From UBA8687 sp964564655 (lineage in GTDB: Bacteria > Nitrospinota > Nitrospinia > Nitrospinales > VA-1): a DNA stretch of 64,000 nucleotides. Below the pieces are notes generated by a model that was not told where the DNA came from, made no database searches, and worked only from the letters and a program-made list of their open reading frames with translations. The stretch is from positions 5,103 to 69,102 of the forward strand of contig CAZMBO010000002.1 in assembly GCA_964564655.1 (NCBI GenBank), in the 5' to 3' direction. Numbering within the stretch: position 1 is the first letter of the stretch; the number at the start of each line of letters is the position of its first letter. The position numbers and the translations under genes were made by a program. Shown in pieces: positions 54,015 to 62,764 of the stretch.

Positions 54015-55469
54015 ATGGCCTTCAAATCCATTCGCTCTAGGCTGACTGCCTTGTCCATTCGCTCTAGGCTGACTGCCTGGTATGTAATTCTGTTAGCCAT
54101 TATCTTAATTTTATTCAGCGTACTTCTTAATTATTTTCTCTCCAAACGACTTTATGAAAGCGTAGACAATTCCCTGACCGTATCCGCCACCGTTGTCTCT
54201 ACTTCAGCAACTATGAGGTTGACAAGCTCCTCCCCCTTGCCAGGGTTGAATGAGTTTTTTGACCAATTTTTAAGAGAGGGTAACCTGAACAAGTTTTATC
54301 GGATTTATGATGGTTCGGGGAGTGTAGGCTCACGTTCTAGCAACATCAGTGCTTCTCAGTTCCCGTTATCAGGAACTGCTTATGCCGATGCTTTAAAAGG
54401 AAAAAATAGTTATGAGACTTTTAAGGTGGGGGGGAAGCACCCTATCCGTGTAATTACCATGCCCGTTATGGTGAATGATAAATTGGTTAACCTGGTCCAA
54501 GTTGGCACCTCCTTGCAAGCGGTTCAGGAAACTTTGGGAAATTTGAAAATATTTTTGTTTACTGCTGTTCCATCTGTCTTGATTTTTGCAGCATTATTTG
54601 CCCGATTCATGGCAAGGCGAGCATTGAAACCAATTTCTAGAATCATCGATACGGCCAGAGATATTGGTCAAGGCCAAGAGTTGAGCAAACGAATTCCTGT
54701 GTTGAAAATAAAAGATGAACTGGGACAACTGGCTTTGACGTTCAATGAAATGATGAATCGTTTGGAAAATTCTTTTAAGCAGGTGCGCCAGTTTAGCAGT
54801 GATGCCTCCCATGAACTTAGAACGCCACTCACTGTTTTAAAGGGCCAGAATGAATTGATTTTGAGCAAATCAAGAAAGCCGAAAGAATACCAGGAAGTCA
54901 TCTCCAGCAACTTGGAAGAGATCAATTATATGTCCAAAGTCCTTGAGGACCTTTTCTTGCTTTCCAAATCAGATGAGAATCAAGTCAGCCTCAATTGCAA
55001 CCAGTTTAATTTAAAACCGTTGGTTGAAGAAGTTTGTAAGCATGCGGAAGTTCTGGCGGAAGAAAAAAATATAAAGATTATTATTGCTTTCTTGGAAGCT
55101 GTTCAGGTTAAAGGTGATGAGGTGCGATTACGGCAAATGTCCTGGAACATCCTGCAAAACGGAATCAAGTATACGCAATGTGGTGGAGAGGTAAAAGTGT
55201 CACTTCAAAATGACGGGGAATTTGCTTTGATGACTATTCAAGATACAGGAATAGGAATTCCTGAAGAAGATTTAGGCTTCATCTTTAATAGGTTTTACAG
55301 AGTTGATAAGGCACGCTCTCGGGATGAAGGTGGTAGCGGATTGGGATTGAGTATATGCAGACAAATCGCTGAAGCGCATAAAGGGACAATCGAAGTAGAA
55401 AGTAAGCTGGGTGTTGGCACCCGATTTAAAATCCGAATTCCATTAATACCAAATGATGAGTCCCTTTGA
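54015..55469 (+). CDS. Sensor histidine kinase (heavy-metal-sensor type)
   Basis: A 484-residue membrane kinase with an N-terminal membrane segment (about residues 20-43), a periplasmic loop, a second membrane segment (about 178-200), a HAMP linker (RRALKPISRIIDTARDIG), and a HisKA domain with phosphoacceptor His266 (SDASHELRTPLTVL). A HATPase domain follows (NILQNGIKYTQ, DTGIGIPEEDLGFIFNRF, GGSGLGLSICRQ). The sequence style resembles the CusS-type heavy-metal sensors. A 27-bp tandem repeat near the start (54027-54077) duplicates the SIRSRLTA stretch. It pairs with the response regulator upstream. Confidence 0.93.
   Translation: MAFKSIRSRLTALSIRSRLTAWYVILLAIILILFSVLLNYFLSKRLYESVDNSLTVSATVVSTSATMRLTSSSPLPGLNEFFDQFLREGNLNKFYRIYDGSGSVGSRSSNISASQFPLSGTAYADALKGKNSYETFKVGGKHPIRVITMPVMVNDKLVNLVQVGTSLQAVQETLGNLKIFLFTAVPSVLIFAALFARFMARRALKPISRIIDTARDIGQGQELSKRIPVLKIKDELGQLALTFNEMMNRLENSFKQVRQFSSDASHELRTPLTVLKGQNELILSKSRKPKEYQEVISSNLEEINYMSKVLEDLFLLSKSDENQVSLNCNQFNLKPLVEEVCKHAEVLAEEKNIKIIIAFLEAVQVKGDEVRLRQMSWNILQNGIKYTQCGGEVKVSLQNDGEFALMTIQDTGIGIPEEDLGFIFNRFYRVDKARSRDEGGSGLGLSICRQIAEAHKGTIEVESKLGVGTRFKIRIPLIPNDESL
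54027..54077 (+). repeat. 27-bp tandem duplication in the kinase gene
   Basis: A 24-base sequence occurs at 54027-54050 and again at 54054-54077 after TTG, giving two copies of the SIRSRLTA peptide at the cytoplasmic N-terminus. The period of 27 bases keeps the frame. Confidence 0.95.
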
Positions 55470-55474
55470 ATTGG

Positions 55475-56989
55475 TTAGTTGTTTAGCTGGATTATAACGT
55501 TTTTTACTTGAGTGTAGTTTTCGAGGGCATGGATTCCCATTTCTCTACCAAAACCACTCCTTTTATAACCACCGAAAGGTGCTGCAGCATCAAAGATGTT
55601 GTGACAATTTACCCATACCGTTCCCGCTTTTAATCCTTTGGCGACTTTGTGAGCCTTATTAATATCTTTTGTCCACACACTGGCTGCAAGGCCATACTCG
55701 GTATCATTGCCTCTTGCGATAACGCTATCAATGTCTTCAAAAGGGGCAGCAACGACTACCGGACCAAAAATTTCTTCTTTTACAATTTTCATTTTCTGAT
55801 CCACATTTTCAAACACAGTTGGCTCCACGTAAAAGCCTTTTTCCAGGTTTCCTCCAATAGCTTTGCCACCGGTTAATGTGCTGGCACCAGCGATTTCACC
55901 GGAACGGATGTAGTTCAAAACCTTTTCCTGTTGTTCACGTGAAACCAGAGGACCCATATTGGTATCAGCGCACATTCCCGGACCTACTTTGATATTTTTA
56001 GCCTGATCAGCGACACGTTCTATCACATCAGAATAAATATCCTTGTGCAAAAGGAGACGTGAGCCCGCGCAACAGCATTGACCCTGATTAAAGAAAATGG
56101 CGCCTGCAACTCCCTGTGCTGCGATGTCAAGATCAGCATCAGGAAAAACTATGCTGGGAGACTTTCCACCCAACTCGAGTGACACACGCTTTAAATTAGC
56201 AGCTGAGGCTTTAACAATTTCGTGTCCTACTTCTGTACTTCCAGTAAAGGCCACCTTGTCAACATCCATATGATCTGCCAAATAAGAACCTGCATCACCA
56301 AAACCAGTAACAATGTTGACGACTCCATCGGGAAAACCAGCTTCAGCAAACAGGTCAGCTAGGTGAAGCGCTGAAAGTGGCGTTTGTTCAGCTGGTTTTA
56401 ATACTACGCAATTACCTGCTGCTAAAGCGACCCCTAGTTTCCAGGCAGCCATTAATAGGGGGAAGTTCCATGGAATGATTTGTCCCACAACCCCCATCGG
56501 TTCCCGGAGAGTGAAATCAAGAAACTCTGCGCCCGGGGCATAAGGAACGCTGATATCAATGGATTCCCCGTGAATTTTGCTTGCCATTCCGGCGTAATAG
56601 CGAAAATGGTCAATGACGAGAGGGACATCTGCAGCGCGGGCAATTGCCAGTGGCTTGCCGTTATCTAATGTTTCAAGTTGCGCAAATTCTTCTGTTCGCG
56701 CTTCAATCAGGTCAGCTAATTTCCAGATAAGTTTGCCTCGTTCTGATACAGTAATCTTTCTCCATGGACCGTTTTCGAAAGCGTTTCGTGCAGCTTTAAC
56801 GGCCAGATTGATATCTTCCTTCCCACCTTTTGGAACACGAGTCAAAATGGCATTTGTGGAAGGATCAGCAACTTCAAATGTTTCACCACTGATGGCATCG
56901 ATACGTTTACCATTTATCAATAATTTTTGTGGTTTTGAAAGAAAATCTTTAACTGGTGATATCGGTTCGGGAATGGTTACTGTATCCAT
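55475..56989 (-). CDS. Aldehyde dehydrogenase family protein
   Basis: An NAD(P)-dependent aldehyde dehydrogenase of the superfamily class that oxidises aliphatic, aromatic or betaine aldehydes. The 504-residue product shows the catalytic glutamate region LELGGKSPSIVFPDADL (about residue 273) and the catalytic cysteine cluster FFNQGQCCCAGSR (about 300-312). The segments VIPWNFPLLMAAWKLGVALA and FTGSTEVGHEIV are the cofactor site. The substrate cannot be deduced. It is convergent with the sensor kinase, with 5 bases between the stops. Confidence 0.9.
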   Translation of the reverse strand: MDTVTIPEPISPVKDFLSKPQKLLINGKRIDAISGETFEVADPSTNAILTRVPKGGKEDINLAVKAARNAFENGPWRKITVSERGKLIWKLADLIEARTEEFAQLETLDNGKPLAIARAADVPLVIDHFRYYAGMASKIHGESIDISVPYAPGAEFLDFTLREPMGVVGQIIPWNFPLLMAAWKLGVALAAGNCVVLKPAEQTPLSALHLADLFAEAGFPDGVVNIVTGFGDAGSYLADHMDVDKVAFTGSTEVGHEIVKASAANLKRVSLELGGKSPSIVFPDADLDIAAQGVAGAIFFNQGQCCCAGSRLLLHKDIYSDVIERVADQAKNIKVGPGMCADTNMGPLVSREQQEKVLNYIRSGEIAGASTLTGGKAIGGNLEKGFYVEPTVFENVDQKMKIVKEEIFGPVVVAAPFEDIDSVIARGNDTEYGLAASVWTKDINKAHKVAKGLKAGTVWVNCHNIFDAAAPFGGYKRSGFGREMGIHALENYTQVKNVIIQLNN

Positions 56990-57121
56990 TGCTGTCTCCT
57001 GATAAAACTTTTTATTAGATTTAGCTTTAAGGTAAACCCTTATAATTATTTGTCGATGCTTTAATTATTATCCAAGACTACAATGAAATGAAAGATATTT
57101 TTATATTTTTTTATAGAAGAG

Positions 57122-57221
57122 NNNNNNNNNNNNNNNNNNNNNNNNNNNNNNNNNNNNNNNNNNNNNNNNNNNNNNNNNNNNNNNNNNNNNNNNNNNNNNN
57201 NNNNNNNNNNNNNNNNNNNNN
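57122..57221. other. Assembly gap (100 N)
   Basis: Exactly 100 N. The flanks differ; the gap removes the C-terminal end of the SH3 protein gene and any sequence between it and the aldehyde dehydrogenase. Confidence 0.95.
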
Positions 57222-57467
57222 ATGAACCCAGTAAATATCACCATCGACATCTTGTATTCTTTTCCAGGCACCTTTAACGCCCAGTTGTTTGAATGGCATG
57301 TATTTGAAAACCTCCCATAATTTTTCGTGGTTGGTTCCCGGTCCCTTTCTTAAATTAGCCCTTTTATTTTTTATGCATAAGGCTTCAGAGTTTTGGGGAG
57401 TAAAGCCCCAGAAGGTTTGGGCCAAAATAATTAGGAAAAATAAAAAAGGTAATTTAATTTTTAACAT
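57222..57467 (-). CDS. Exported SH3-like domain protein, 3' end lost in a gap
   Basis: About 80 residues are visible. A signal peptide (PFLFFLIILAQTFWGFTPQ) is followed by a bacterial SH3 domain with the characteristic ANLRKGPGTNHEKLWEVFKY and YMPFKQLGVKGAWKRIQDVDG and GDIYWVH. Such domains often bind peptidoglycan or proteins in the periplasm. The stop codon would lie in or beyond the run of N at 57122-57221, so the length is unknown. The ATG is at 57467. Confidence 0.75.
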
Positions 57468-57619
57468 GGTTTAAAGAAGGGTGTGAAACGATTTAAAAAC
57501 TAATAGAAAAAATCGATTGCATTATCTTTATGTAGCATATCAAATTATTATTTAGGCATCTTCTTTTTTTTCTTTTCTAATTAGGATATAAGTTTGGTGA
57601 TGGAATTTTTTAAATTAAA

Positions 57620-58768
57620 TTGGATTTAGCTTTGATCCAAACTTTAACAGTTCTTCAGCTAATTTTGATTATTGCGGTTATTCTTTATATGACTGCTAAT
57701 ATAATATATCTAGTGCGACTGCAGCCTGTGGTGCAACCAATTTCTAATCCCCCTCGAATATCGGTATGTGTTCCCGCAAGAAATGAAGAACGTGGTGTTG
57801 AGGCATGTTTGCAATCTTTATTAAATCAAGACTATTCAAATTTTGAAGTAATCGTTATTGACGATCATTCTACAGACAGTACACCCGACATCATGCAAGC
57901 CTTGGCGCAAGAATACTCTCATTTAAAGGTGTTAGAAGGGATAAATTTGCCGGAAGACTGGTTGGGGAAACCCTTTGCTCTACATCAGGCTTTTAAGGTT
58001 TCTCAAGGAGAATATTTATTGTTCACTGATGCTGACTTAGTTTTTAAATCAACTGCCTTAAATACCGCAGTTCATGTCATGCGTGAAAGAAAGCTGGATG
58101 TGTTGACATTGATGCCGAAAGCGGAATTTGGTTCGTTTTGGGAGCAGGCTGTGCAACCCGTTATATTCGGATTCATCGCGTCATTAACACGATTTAAAAA
58201 TGTGAATAATCCAGGCCATAAAAGCGCGATGGGATTTGGCGCTTTCCTGATGTTTCGGCGTGCAGCCTATGAAAAAATTGGTGGTCACGAGGCCGGAAAG
58301 GCGGATGTTCTTGAAGATGTTTTGATAGCAAAACGTGCCAAACGAGCAGGATTTAAACTGCTAGTCGCCGATGGAAAGCAGCTTTTTTCCATTCGAATGT
58401 ATTTTGGTCTGAAAGAAATTTGGTTTGGTTGGCAAAAAAACATGTTTTTGGCAATGAATGAGTCTGTAGTAAAAGCCACTTATAATATTTTTGTGGTTCT
58501 TGGATTTTTGTTTACTCCATATATCATTTTGGCGATAAATATTTTTGAACAAATCGGTTGGTTTTGGATTGGATTAGCTATGGCGAGTGTTGTTCTAGTC
58601 TCTGCAGCTGCCTACAAGACATGCGATGAGTTAGGATTGCATAGAAATGCAGCAGCATTGTTCCCCCTAGGGGCCTTGGTAATGGCTGCAATCATGGCTA
58701 ATTCCATGTTTCAAACTCTCGTTCGAAAAAAAACTGAATGGCGTGGTAGGGTTTATTCGGTAAAGTAA
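57620..58768 (+). CDS. Membrane-associated family 2 glycosyltransferase
   Basis: A 382-residue GT2 enzyme with an N-terminal membrane helix (about residues 5-30), a GT-A catalytic domain with VCVPARNEERGVEACLQSLL, VIVIDDHSTDST (about residue 78) and the DxD-type YLLFTDADLVF (about 135), and two C-terminal membrane segments. The layout resembles hopene- or carotenoid-associated glycosyltransferases such as HpnB, but the donor and acceptor are unknown. Start TTG 57620 keeps the membrane helix; the first in-frame ATG would remove it. The gene stands alone. Confidence 0.82.
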   Translation: MDLALIQTLTVLQLILIIAVILYMTANIIYLVRLQPVVQPISNPPRISVCVPARNEERGVEACLQSLLNQDYSNFEVIVIDDHSTDSTPDIMQALAQEYSHLKVLEGINLPEDWLGKPFALHQAFKVSQGEYLLFTDADLVFKSTALNTAVHVMRERKLDVLTLMPKAEFGSFWEQAVQPVIFGFIASLTRFKNVNNPGHKSAMGFGAFLMFRRAAYEKIGGHEAGKADVLEDVLIAKRAKRAGFKLLVADGKQLFSIRMYFGLKEIWFGWQKNMFLAMNESVVKATYNIFVVLGFLFTPYIILAINIFEQIGWFWIGLAMASVVLVSAAAYKTCDELGLHRNAAALFPLGALVMAAIMANSMFQTLVRKKTEWRGRVYSVK

Positions 58769-58808
58769 CCTTCTTAGGTTTTGCCTCGTATCAAAAGACA
58801 ACAAGTTG

Positions 58809-59594
58809 TTAGCTGGAGGATTTGTCCCCCTTTGCATCTTGCCAATATTGTTCGAGTTCTTCGAGTGGAGTTTCTTTTAAGGTCTTACCGCGTTTAGTAA
58901 CTTCGACTTCAATATGTTGAAACCGTGTAATAAATTTATTATTAGTATTTCGAAGCGCTTCTTCGGCATCAATTTTATTGAATTTTGCGATATTAACCAG
59001 TACAAAAAGGATGTCGCCCAGTTCTTCACTCATATCCTCTTCTTTTCGTGATAAAACAGCTTCTTTAAATTCTGCAATTTCTTCATCCAATTTGTCGAAT
59101 ACAGAGCTGATTTTATCCCAGTCGAATCCATGACTGGCAGCCTTCTTCTGTAGTTTTTGTGAACGCAATAAACTTGGTAAATATGAAGGGATTCCGTCTA
59201 GTACAGATTTTCTTCCAGCTTTGCCTTTTTCTTTAATTTTGATTTCTTCCCATTGAGTAGCAACTTCATCAGGTGTTTCGAGATTTCCTTTTTTAAAGAC
59301 ATGGGGATGTCGGTGCACCATTTTATCGCTGATCGATTCTATGACATCGGTTATGTTGAACTCCTTTTTGTTTTCAGAAATTTTTGCGTGGAATAAAATT
59401 TGATAGAGCAAGTCCCCTAATTCCTCTTTAATTTCTTCTGGGTTGTTGCCATCCAATGCTTCGAGAGTTTCATAGGCCTCTTCTATTAAATAAGGTTTGA
59501 GGGATTCTCTGGTTTGGACTTTATCCCAGGGACAACCATTTTCTCCCATCAAGGTATTGACTATTTCAGTTAACTTTTTAAATTCGGCGGTCAT
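58809..59594 (-). CDS. mazG: Nucleoside triphosphate pyrophosphohydrolase
   Basis: MazG hydrolyses nucleoside triphosphates to monophosphates and pyrophosphate, cleansing nucleotide pools. The 261-residue product has two all-alpha MazG domains. The first shows GCPWDKVQTRESLKPYLIEE with the EExxE metal-binding pattern (LIEEAYETLEALD, EELGDLLYQILFH). The second repeats EELGDILFVLVNIAKF. It precedes hemW: the stop of hemW (59599) is 4 bases from the mazG start, so both are probably one operon. Confidence 0.93.
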   Translation of the reverse strand: MTAEFKKLTEIVNTLMGENGCPWDKVQTRESLKPYLIEEAYETLEALDGNNPEEIKEELGDLLYQILFHAKISENKKEFNITDVIESISDKMVHRHPHVFKKGNLETPDEVATQWEEIKIKEKGKAGRKSVLDGIPSYLPSLLRSQKLQKKAASHGFDWDKISSVFDKLDEEIAEFKEAVLSRKEEDMSEELGDILFVLVNIAKFNKIDAEEALRNTNNKFITRFQHIEVEVTKRGKTLKETPLEELEQYWQDAKGDKSSS

Positions 59595-59598
59595 TTTT

Positions 59599-60726
59599 TT
59601 ATGCTATGAATTTGAGGATGACGGAATCGGCAAGGAACAAACCTTTTTTTGATAAGGCGATGCGGTTCTGGTTAAAGATGATGAGTTCTTGATTTAGTAG
59701 GGGCTCGAGAATCTTTCCATAAACTTTTTGAAAGGAGACCTGAAAGCGATTCTCAAAAACGTCTATTGAAATTCCTTTGAGAAGTCGAAGACCCAGCATC
59801 AGTGTTTCTCCCATTGCCTGCATGGGTTCGAGCCGTTCCCTTGTTTCAATCGCATTTTCTTTAGCTCCGATTTCACGAATGTAATTTGAAGGCAAATTGG
59901 TGTTTTTGAATCTTTCTCCATTCAGATATGAAGATGCTCCAGCCCCCATCCCAAGATATTCGCCATTATTCCAGTAATTGATATTGTGCCGCGACTCCAT
60001 TCCGGGTTTGGAGAAGTTTGAAATTTCGTATTGTTGATAACCCGCATCCTCAAGAGTTTGAATGGTGGTTTTATACATTTCTAATTGAATGTCCTCGTGG
60101 GGTAGGCATAGTTTTCCCTTTTTATGGAGTTTGAAGAATGAGGTGGTCGGCTCAATTGTAAGATTGTAAGTGGATAGGTGATCGGGGTTTTTAGCGATGG
60201 CCTGATTTAAATGAGAGCACCATTTTTCTGTAGTTTGATGGGGCAAGGCAAACATGAGATCTATTGACAGGTTTTCGAATTGTGCTGACCGCGCCTGCTG
60301 TATTGTTGAATGGATTTCTCCTTCGGTATGCACCCTTTCCAGCAATTTTAATTCTTTTTCATCGAAGGATTGGACGCCGATGCTGATTCGATTATATCCG
60401 GCAGTACGTATTTCCTGTAAGGTCTGTAATTTAAGTGTTGCGGGATTCGCTTCGATGGTAATTTCACAATCGGATGTTAAATTAAAATTTTGCTGAACCG
60501 TGTCGAGTATTTGTTTTAGTTGCGAGGGCAGGAGTATTGTCGGCGTACCACCTCCAATAAAGACTGTGGAAACGGTATATTTTTTTGATGAATATGCTCT
60601 TAGTTCTTTCAATAGGGCATCGACATAGCGAATGGACTCTTCCTGGTTTTCTGGATGTGAATTGAAATCGCAATAACCACATTTGTGCAGGCAATATGGA
60701 ATGTGAAGGTATAATCCCAGGTTCAT
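59599..60726 (-). CDS. hemW: Radical SAM family heme chaperone HemW
   Basis: HemW binds heme and SAM and is thought to insert heme into respiratory enzymes. It is related to the oxygen-independent coproporphyrinogen oxidase HemN but is shorter. The 375-residue product has the radical-SAM motif C12-x3-C16-x2-C19 in YLHIPYCLHKCGYCDFNSH, followed directly by phenylalanine as in HemW. It also has FIGGGTPTIL and GVQSFDEKELKLLERVH. True HemN has a different N-terminal extension, absent here. It is followed by mazG and divergent from era. Confidence 0.9.
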   Translation of the reverse strand: MNLGLYLHIPYCLHKCGYCDFNSHPENQEESIRYVDALLKELRAYSSKKYTVSTVFIGGGTPTILLPSQLKQILDTVQQNFNLTSDCEITIEANPATLKLQTLQEIRTAGYNRISIGVQSFDEKELKLLERVHTEGEIHSTIQQARSAQFENLSIDLMFALPHQTTEKWCSHLNQAIAKNPDHLSTYNLTIEPTTSFFKLHKKGKLCLPHEDIQLEMYKTTIQTLEDAGYQQYEISNFSKPGMESRHNINYWNNGEYLGMGAGASSYLNGERFKNTNLPSNYIREIGAKENAIETRERLEPMQAMGETLMLGLRLLKGISIDVFENRFQVSFQKVYGKILEPLLNQELIIFNQNRIALSKKGLFLADSVILKFIA

Positions 60727-60814
60727 GGTAATATCTTAGGAGAAAATGCATTTTTCCAACTACGGAATGTAATCTTACACAGGAAATCTGTGTTTGTGGA
60801 AATTTTATTAATAA

Positions 60815-61732
60815 GTGTTGCTTGTGAATCAAACGAATTTATTCAGATCGGGCTATGTCAGCATAATTGGGCGCCCAAATGTGGGTAAGTCTACCCTTTT
60901 GAACCAATTGGTAGCGCAAAAAGTAGCTGCAACATCCAACCGACCTCAAACTACCCGTAACAAAATCACCGGAGTGGTGCACCTTACAGGTGCCCAAATT
61001 GTTCTGATCGATACCCCTGGTATTCATGCAACCAAAAGAACTTTGAACGAAATGATGGTTCAGACTTCATTGAGCACTTATACAGATGTCGACTTGATCC
61101 TGGTTTTGATCGATGCGGTAGAAGGTTTTTTACCTGAAGATGAGTTTGTTTTAAAATCCATGGAGCACACTGTAGCGCCTAAAATTTTAGTGATTAATAA
61201 AATTGATCTGGTAGAAAAGCCAAACCTTCTAACGTTATTTGCTAAGGCTAATGAAAAGTCAATTTTTAGGGAGATCATACCGGTTTCTGCATTGAAGAAT
61301 GACGGTATGGAGCCGCTAAAGAAATTGATTGTGGAGTGTCTTCCCGAGGGGCCAGAATATTTCCCAAAGAATATGATCACGGATTGCACGGAAACCTTTT
61401 TGTTAGGGGAAATAATTCGAGAAAAGGTTTTGAGTTTGACCCGATTTGAAGTACCTCACTCCGTAGCAGTTGTTGTAGAAAATATAAAAGAACAGGTCAA
61501 CGGTGTGGTAAAAATTGATGCCACGCTTTATACGGAAAAAGCTTCACAGAAAAAAATAATGGTAGGGCAGGGAGGCAGCATGCTTAAATCTATAGGACGG
61601 ATTGCTCGAAAAGAAATTGAGAAACGTTTAGGGGCTAAAGTGTATCTCAAACTATTTGTAAAAGTAAAATCCAACTGGCGAGATCAGCAACAAACTATAA
61701 AGGAATTTATTTATCTAAATGATCCATTATAA
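60815..61732 (+). CDS. era: GTPase Era
   Basis: Era is an essential GTPase that binds 16S rRNA during maturation of the 30S subunit. The 305-residue product has the G1 motif GRPNVGKSTLLNQL, the G2/G3 region QTTRNKITG and DTPGIH, the G4 motif NKIDL, and a C-terminal KH RNA-binding domain with the VGQGGSMLKSIGRIARKEIE loop. The start is uncertain: GTG 60815 or GTG 60824, neither behind a good ribosome-binding site. Its end overlaps map by 14 bases. Confidence 0.95.
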   Translation: MLLVNQTNLFRSGYVSIIGRPNVGKSTLLNQLVAQKVAATSNRPQTTRNKITGVVHLTGAQIVLIDTPGIHATKRTLNEMMVQTSLSTYTDVDLILVLIDAVEGFLPEDEFVLKSMEHTVAPKILVINKIDLVEKPNLLTLFAKANEKSIFREIIPVSALKNDGMEPLKKLIVECLPEGPEYFPKNMITDCTETFLLGEIIREKVLSLTRFEVPHSVAVVVENIKEQVNGVVKIDATLYTEKASQKKIMVGQGGSMLKSIGRIARKEIEKRLGAKVYLKLFVKVKSNWRDQQQTIKEFIYLNDPL

Positions 61733-62483
61733 AACCGAAGAAGAAATTGAAGTTATGAAAGAATCCTGCCAGCTTGCGGCGGAAGTTCTTCTAATGATTG
61801 AGCCCTATGTAAAGCCAGGGGTGACGACCGAAAGATTAGATCAAATATGTCACGACTATATTGTTTCTAAAGGGGCCGTTCCATCGCCTTTGAATTATCG
61901 TGGTTTTCCAAAAAGCATTTGCTCTTCTGTTAATGAGGAAATTTGTCATGGCATCCCATCTGATAGAAAACTTCGAAATGGAGACATCGTCAACCTGGAT
62001 ATCACAACTTATTTAAAGGGTTTTCATGGTGATACTAGTCGTACATTTTTCGTGGGCTCTCCCAGAAAAAAAGCTGCAAAGCTTGTAGAGGTTTGTAAAG
62101 AAGCTTTGCAGCTTGGGATAGAGGCCGTAAAACCGGGTGCAAAACTCGGGGATATTGGTGCCTCGATTCAGAATTTTGCTGAAGGCCATGGTTATTCCAT
62201 TGTCAGGGAATTTTGTGGTCACGGTATTGGTACCAATTTTCACGAAGAACCGCAAATTCTCCACTATGGAAACTTTGGTGATGGGCTAGAGATAAAAAAA
62301 GGCATGGTGTTCACGATTGAACCAATGATTAATTTAGGGAAGCCCGACTTGAAAATTCTCTCCGATAAATGGACTGCAGTCACACAAGATGGCGAAATCT
62401 CAGCTCAATTCGAACACACCGTTTGTGTGACAGACACCGGCGTAGAAATTTTGACCCGCTTGGATGGAAAGACAAAATTTTAA
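61719..62483 (+). CDS. map: Type I methionine aminopeptidase
   Basis: Map removes the initiator methionine from nascent proteins. The 254-residue product has the pita-bread fold with five metal ligands in the expected order: Asp in IVNLDITTY, Asp in HGDTSRTF, His in EFCGHGIGTNFHEEP, Glu in VFTIEPMIN and Glu in AQFEHTV. The substrate-binding histidine region CHGIPSD is also present. It starts at ATG 61719 within the end of era, a tight coupling. Confidence 0.95.
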   Translation: MIHYKTEEEIEVMKESCQLAAEVLLMIEPYVKPGVTTERLDQICHDYIVSKGAVPSPLNYRGFPKSICSSVNEEICHGIPSDRKLRNGDIVNLDITTYLKGFHGDTSRTFFVGSPRKKAAKLVEVCKEALQLGIEAVKPGAKLGDIGASIQNFAEGHGYSIVREFCGHGIGTNFHEEPQILHYGNFGDGLEIKKGMVFTIEPMINLGKPDLKILSDKWTAVTQDGEISAQFEHTVCVTDTGVEILTRLDGKTKF

Positions 62484-62513
62484 TATTTTTTATCTCTCCT
62501 ATTAACTATTAAA

Positions 62514-62528
62514 TGATAACTTCTATCA
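62514..62528. promoter_or_regulatory. Fur-box-like 15-bp sequence
   Basis: TGATAACTTCTATCA resembles the 7-1-7 Fur consensus (TGATAATnATTATCA) at 11 of 14 positions, and lies inside the perfect 8-bp inverted repeat AAATGATA/TATCATTT (62511-62531). It sits about 250 bases upstream of the bacterioferritin gene, far from its promoter, and may be coincidental in AT-rich DNA. Confidence 0.3.
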
Positions 62529-62658
62529 TTTTAAGCACTACCCATTTTTAGAAACAACTCTAATTACTCCCTTATTTAAAGGCCAAAAGGCTTAAGAGAC
62601 ATTATTTTAATTTGTAGGTTTATACATGATTTGATTACGGTTCTCATTTTTGTTATCA

Positions 62659-62712
62659 GCTATAAATCATTATAAATAAAGGAGTTGACAGAAATATTAT
62701 GTCTGGTAAATT
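62659..62712 (+). promoter_or_regulatory. Candidate bacterioferritin promoter
   Basis: TTGACA (62685-62690) is a perfect -35 hexamer; the -10 is probably TAAATT (62707-62712), 16 bases away. Upstream, GCTATAAATCA (62659-62669) and TAAAT (62673-62677) repeat the arrangement seen before the nuo promoter. The leader runs about 50 bases to the GGAGGA ribosome-binding site at 62754-62759. Confidence 0.55.
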
Positions 62713-62764
62713 ATGTAATTAGAAGATTGCTATAAGTGAATAAAAATTTAATTGGAGGAAGTAT

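Noticed and set aside
57111..57121. A tail of the SH3 protein gene on the far side of the gap
   Set aside because: Only three codons remain before a stop, and the gap length is unknown, so the frame cannot be trusted.
62511..62531. Inverted repeat AAATGATA/TATCATTT as a terminator of map
   Set aside because: The stem is made almost only of A-T pairs and lacks a T-tract, so it would be a weak terminator; a protein-binding site is at least as likely.
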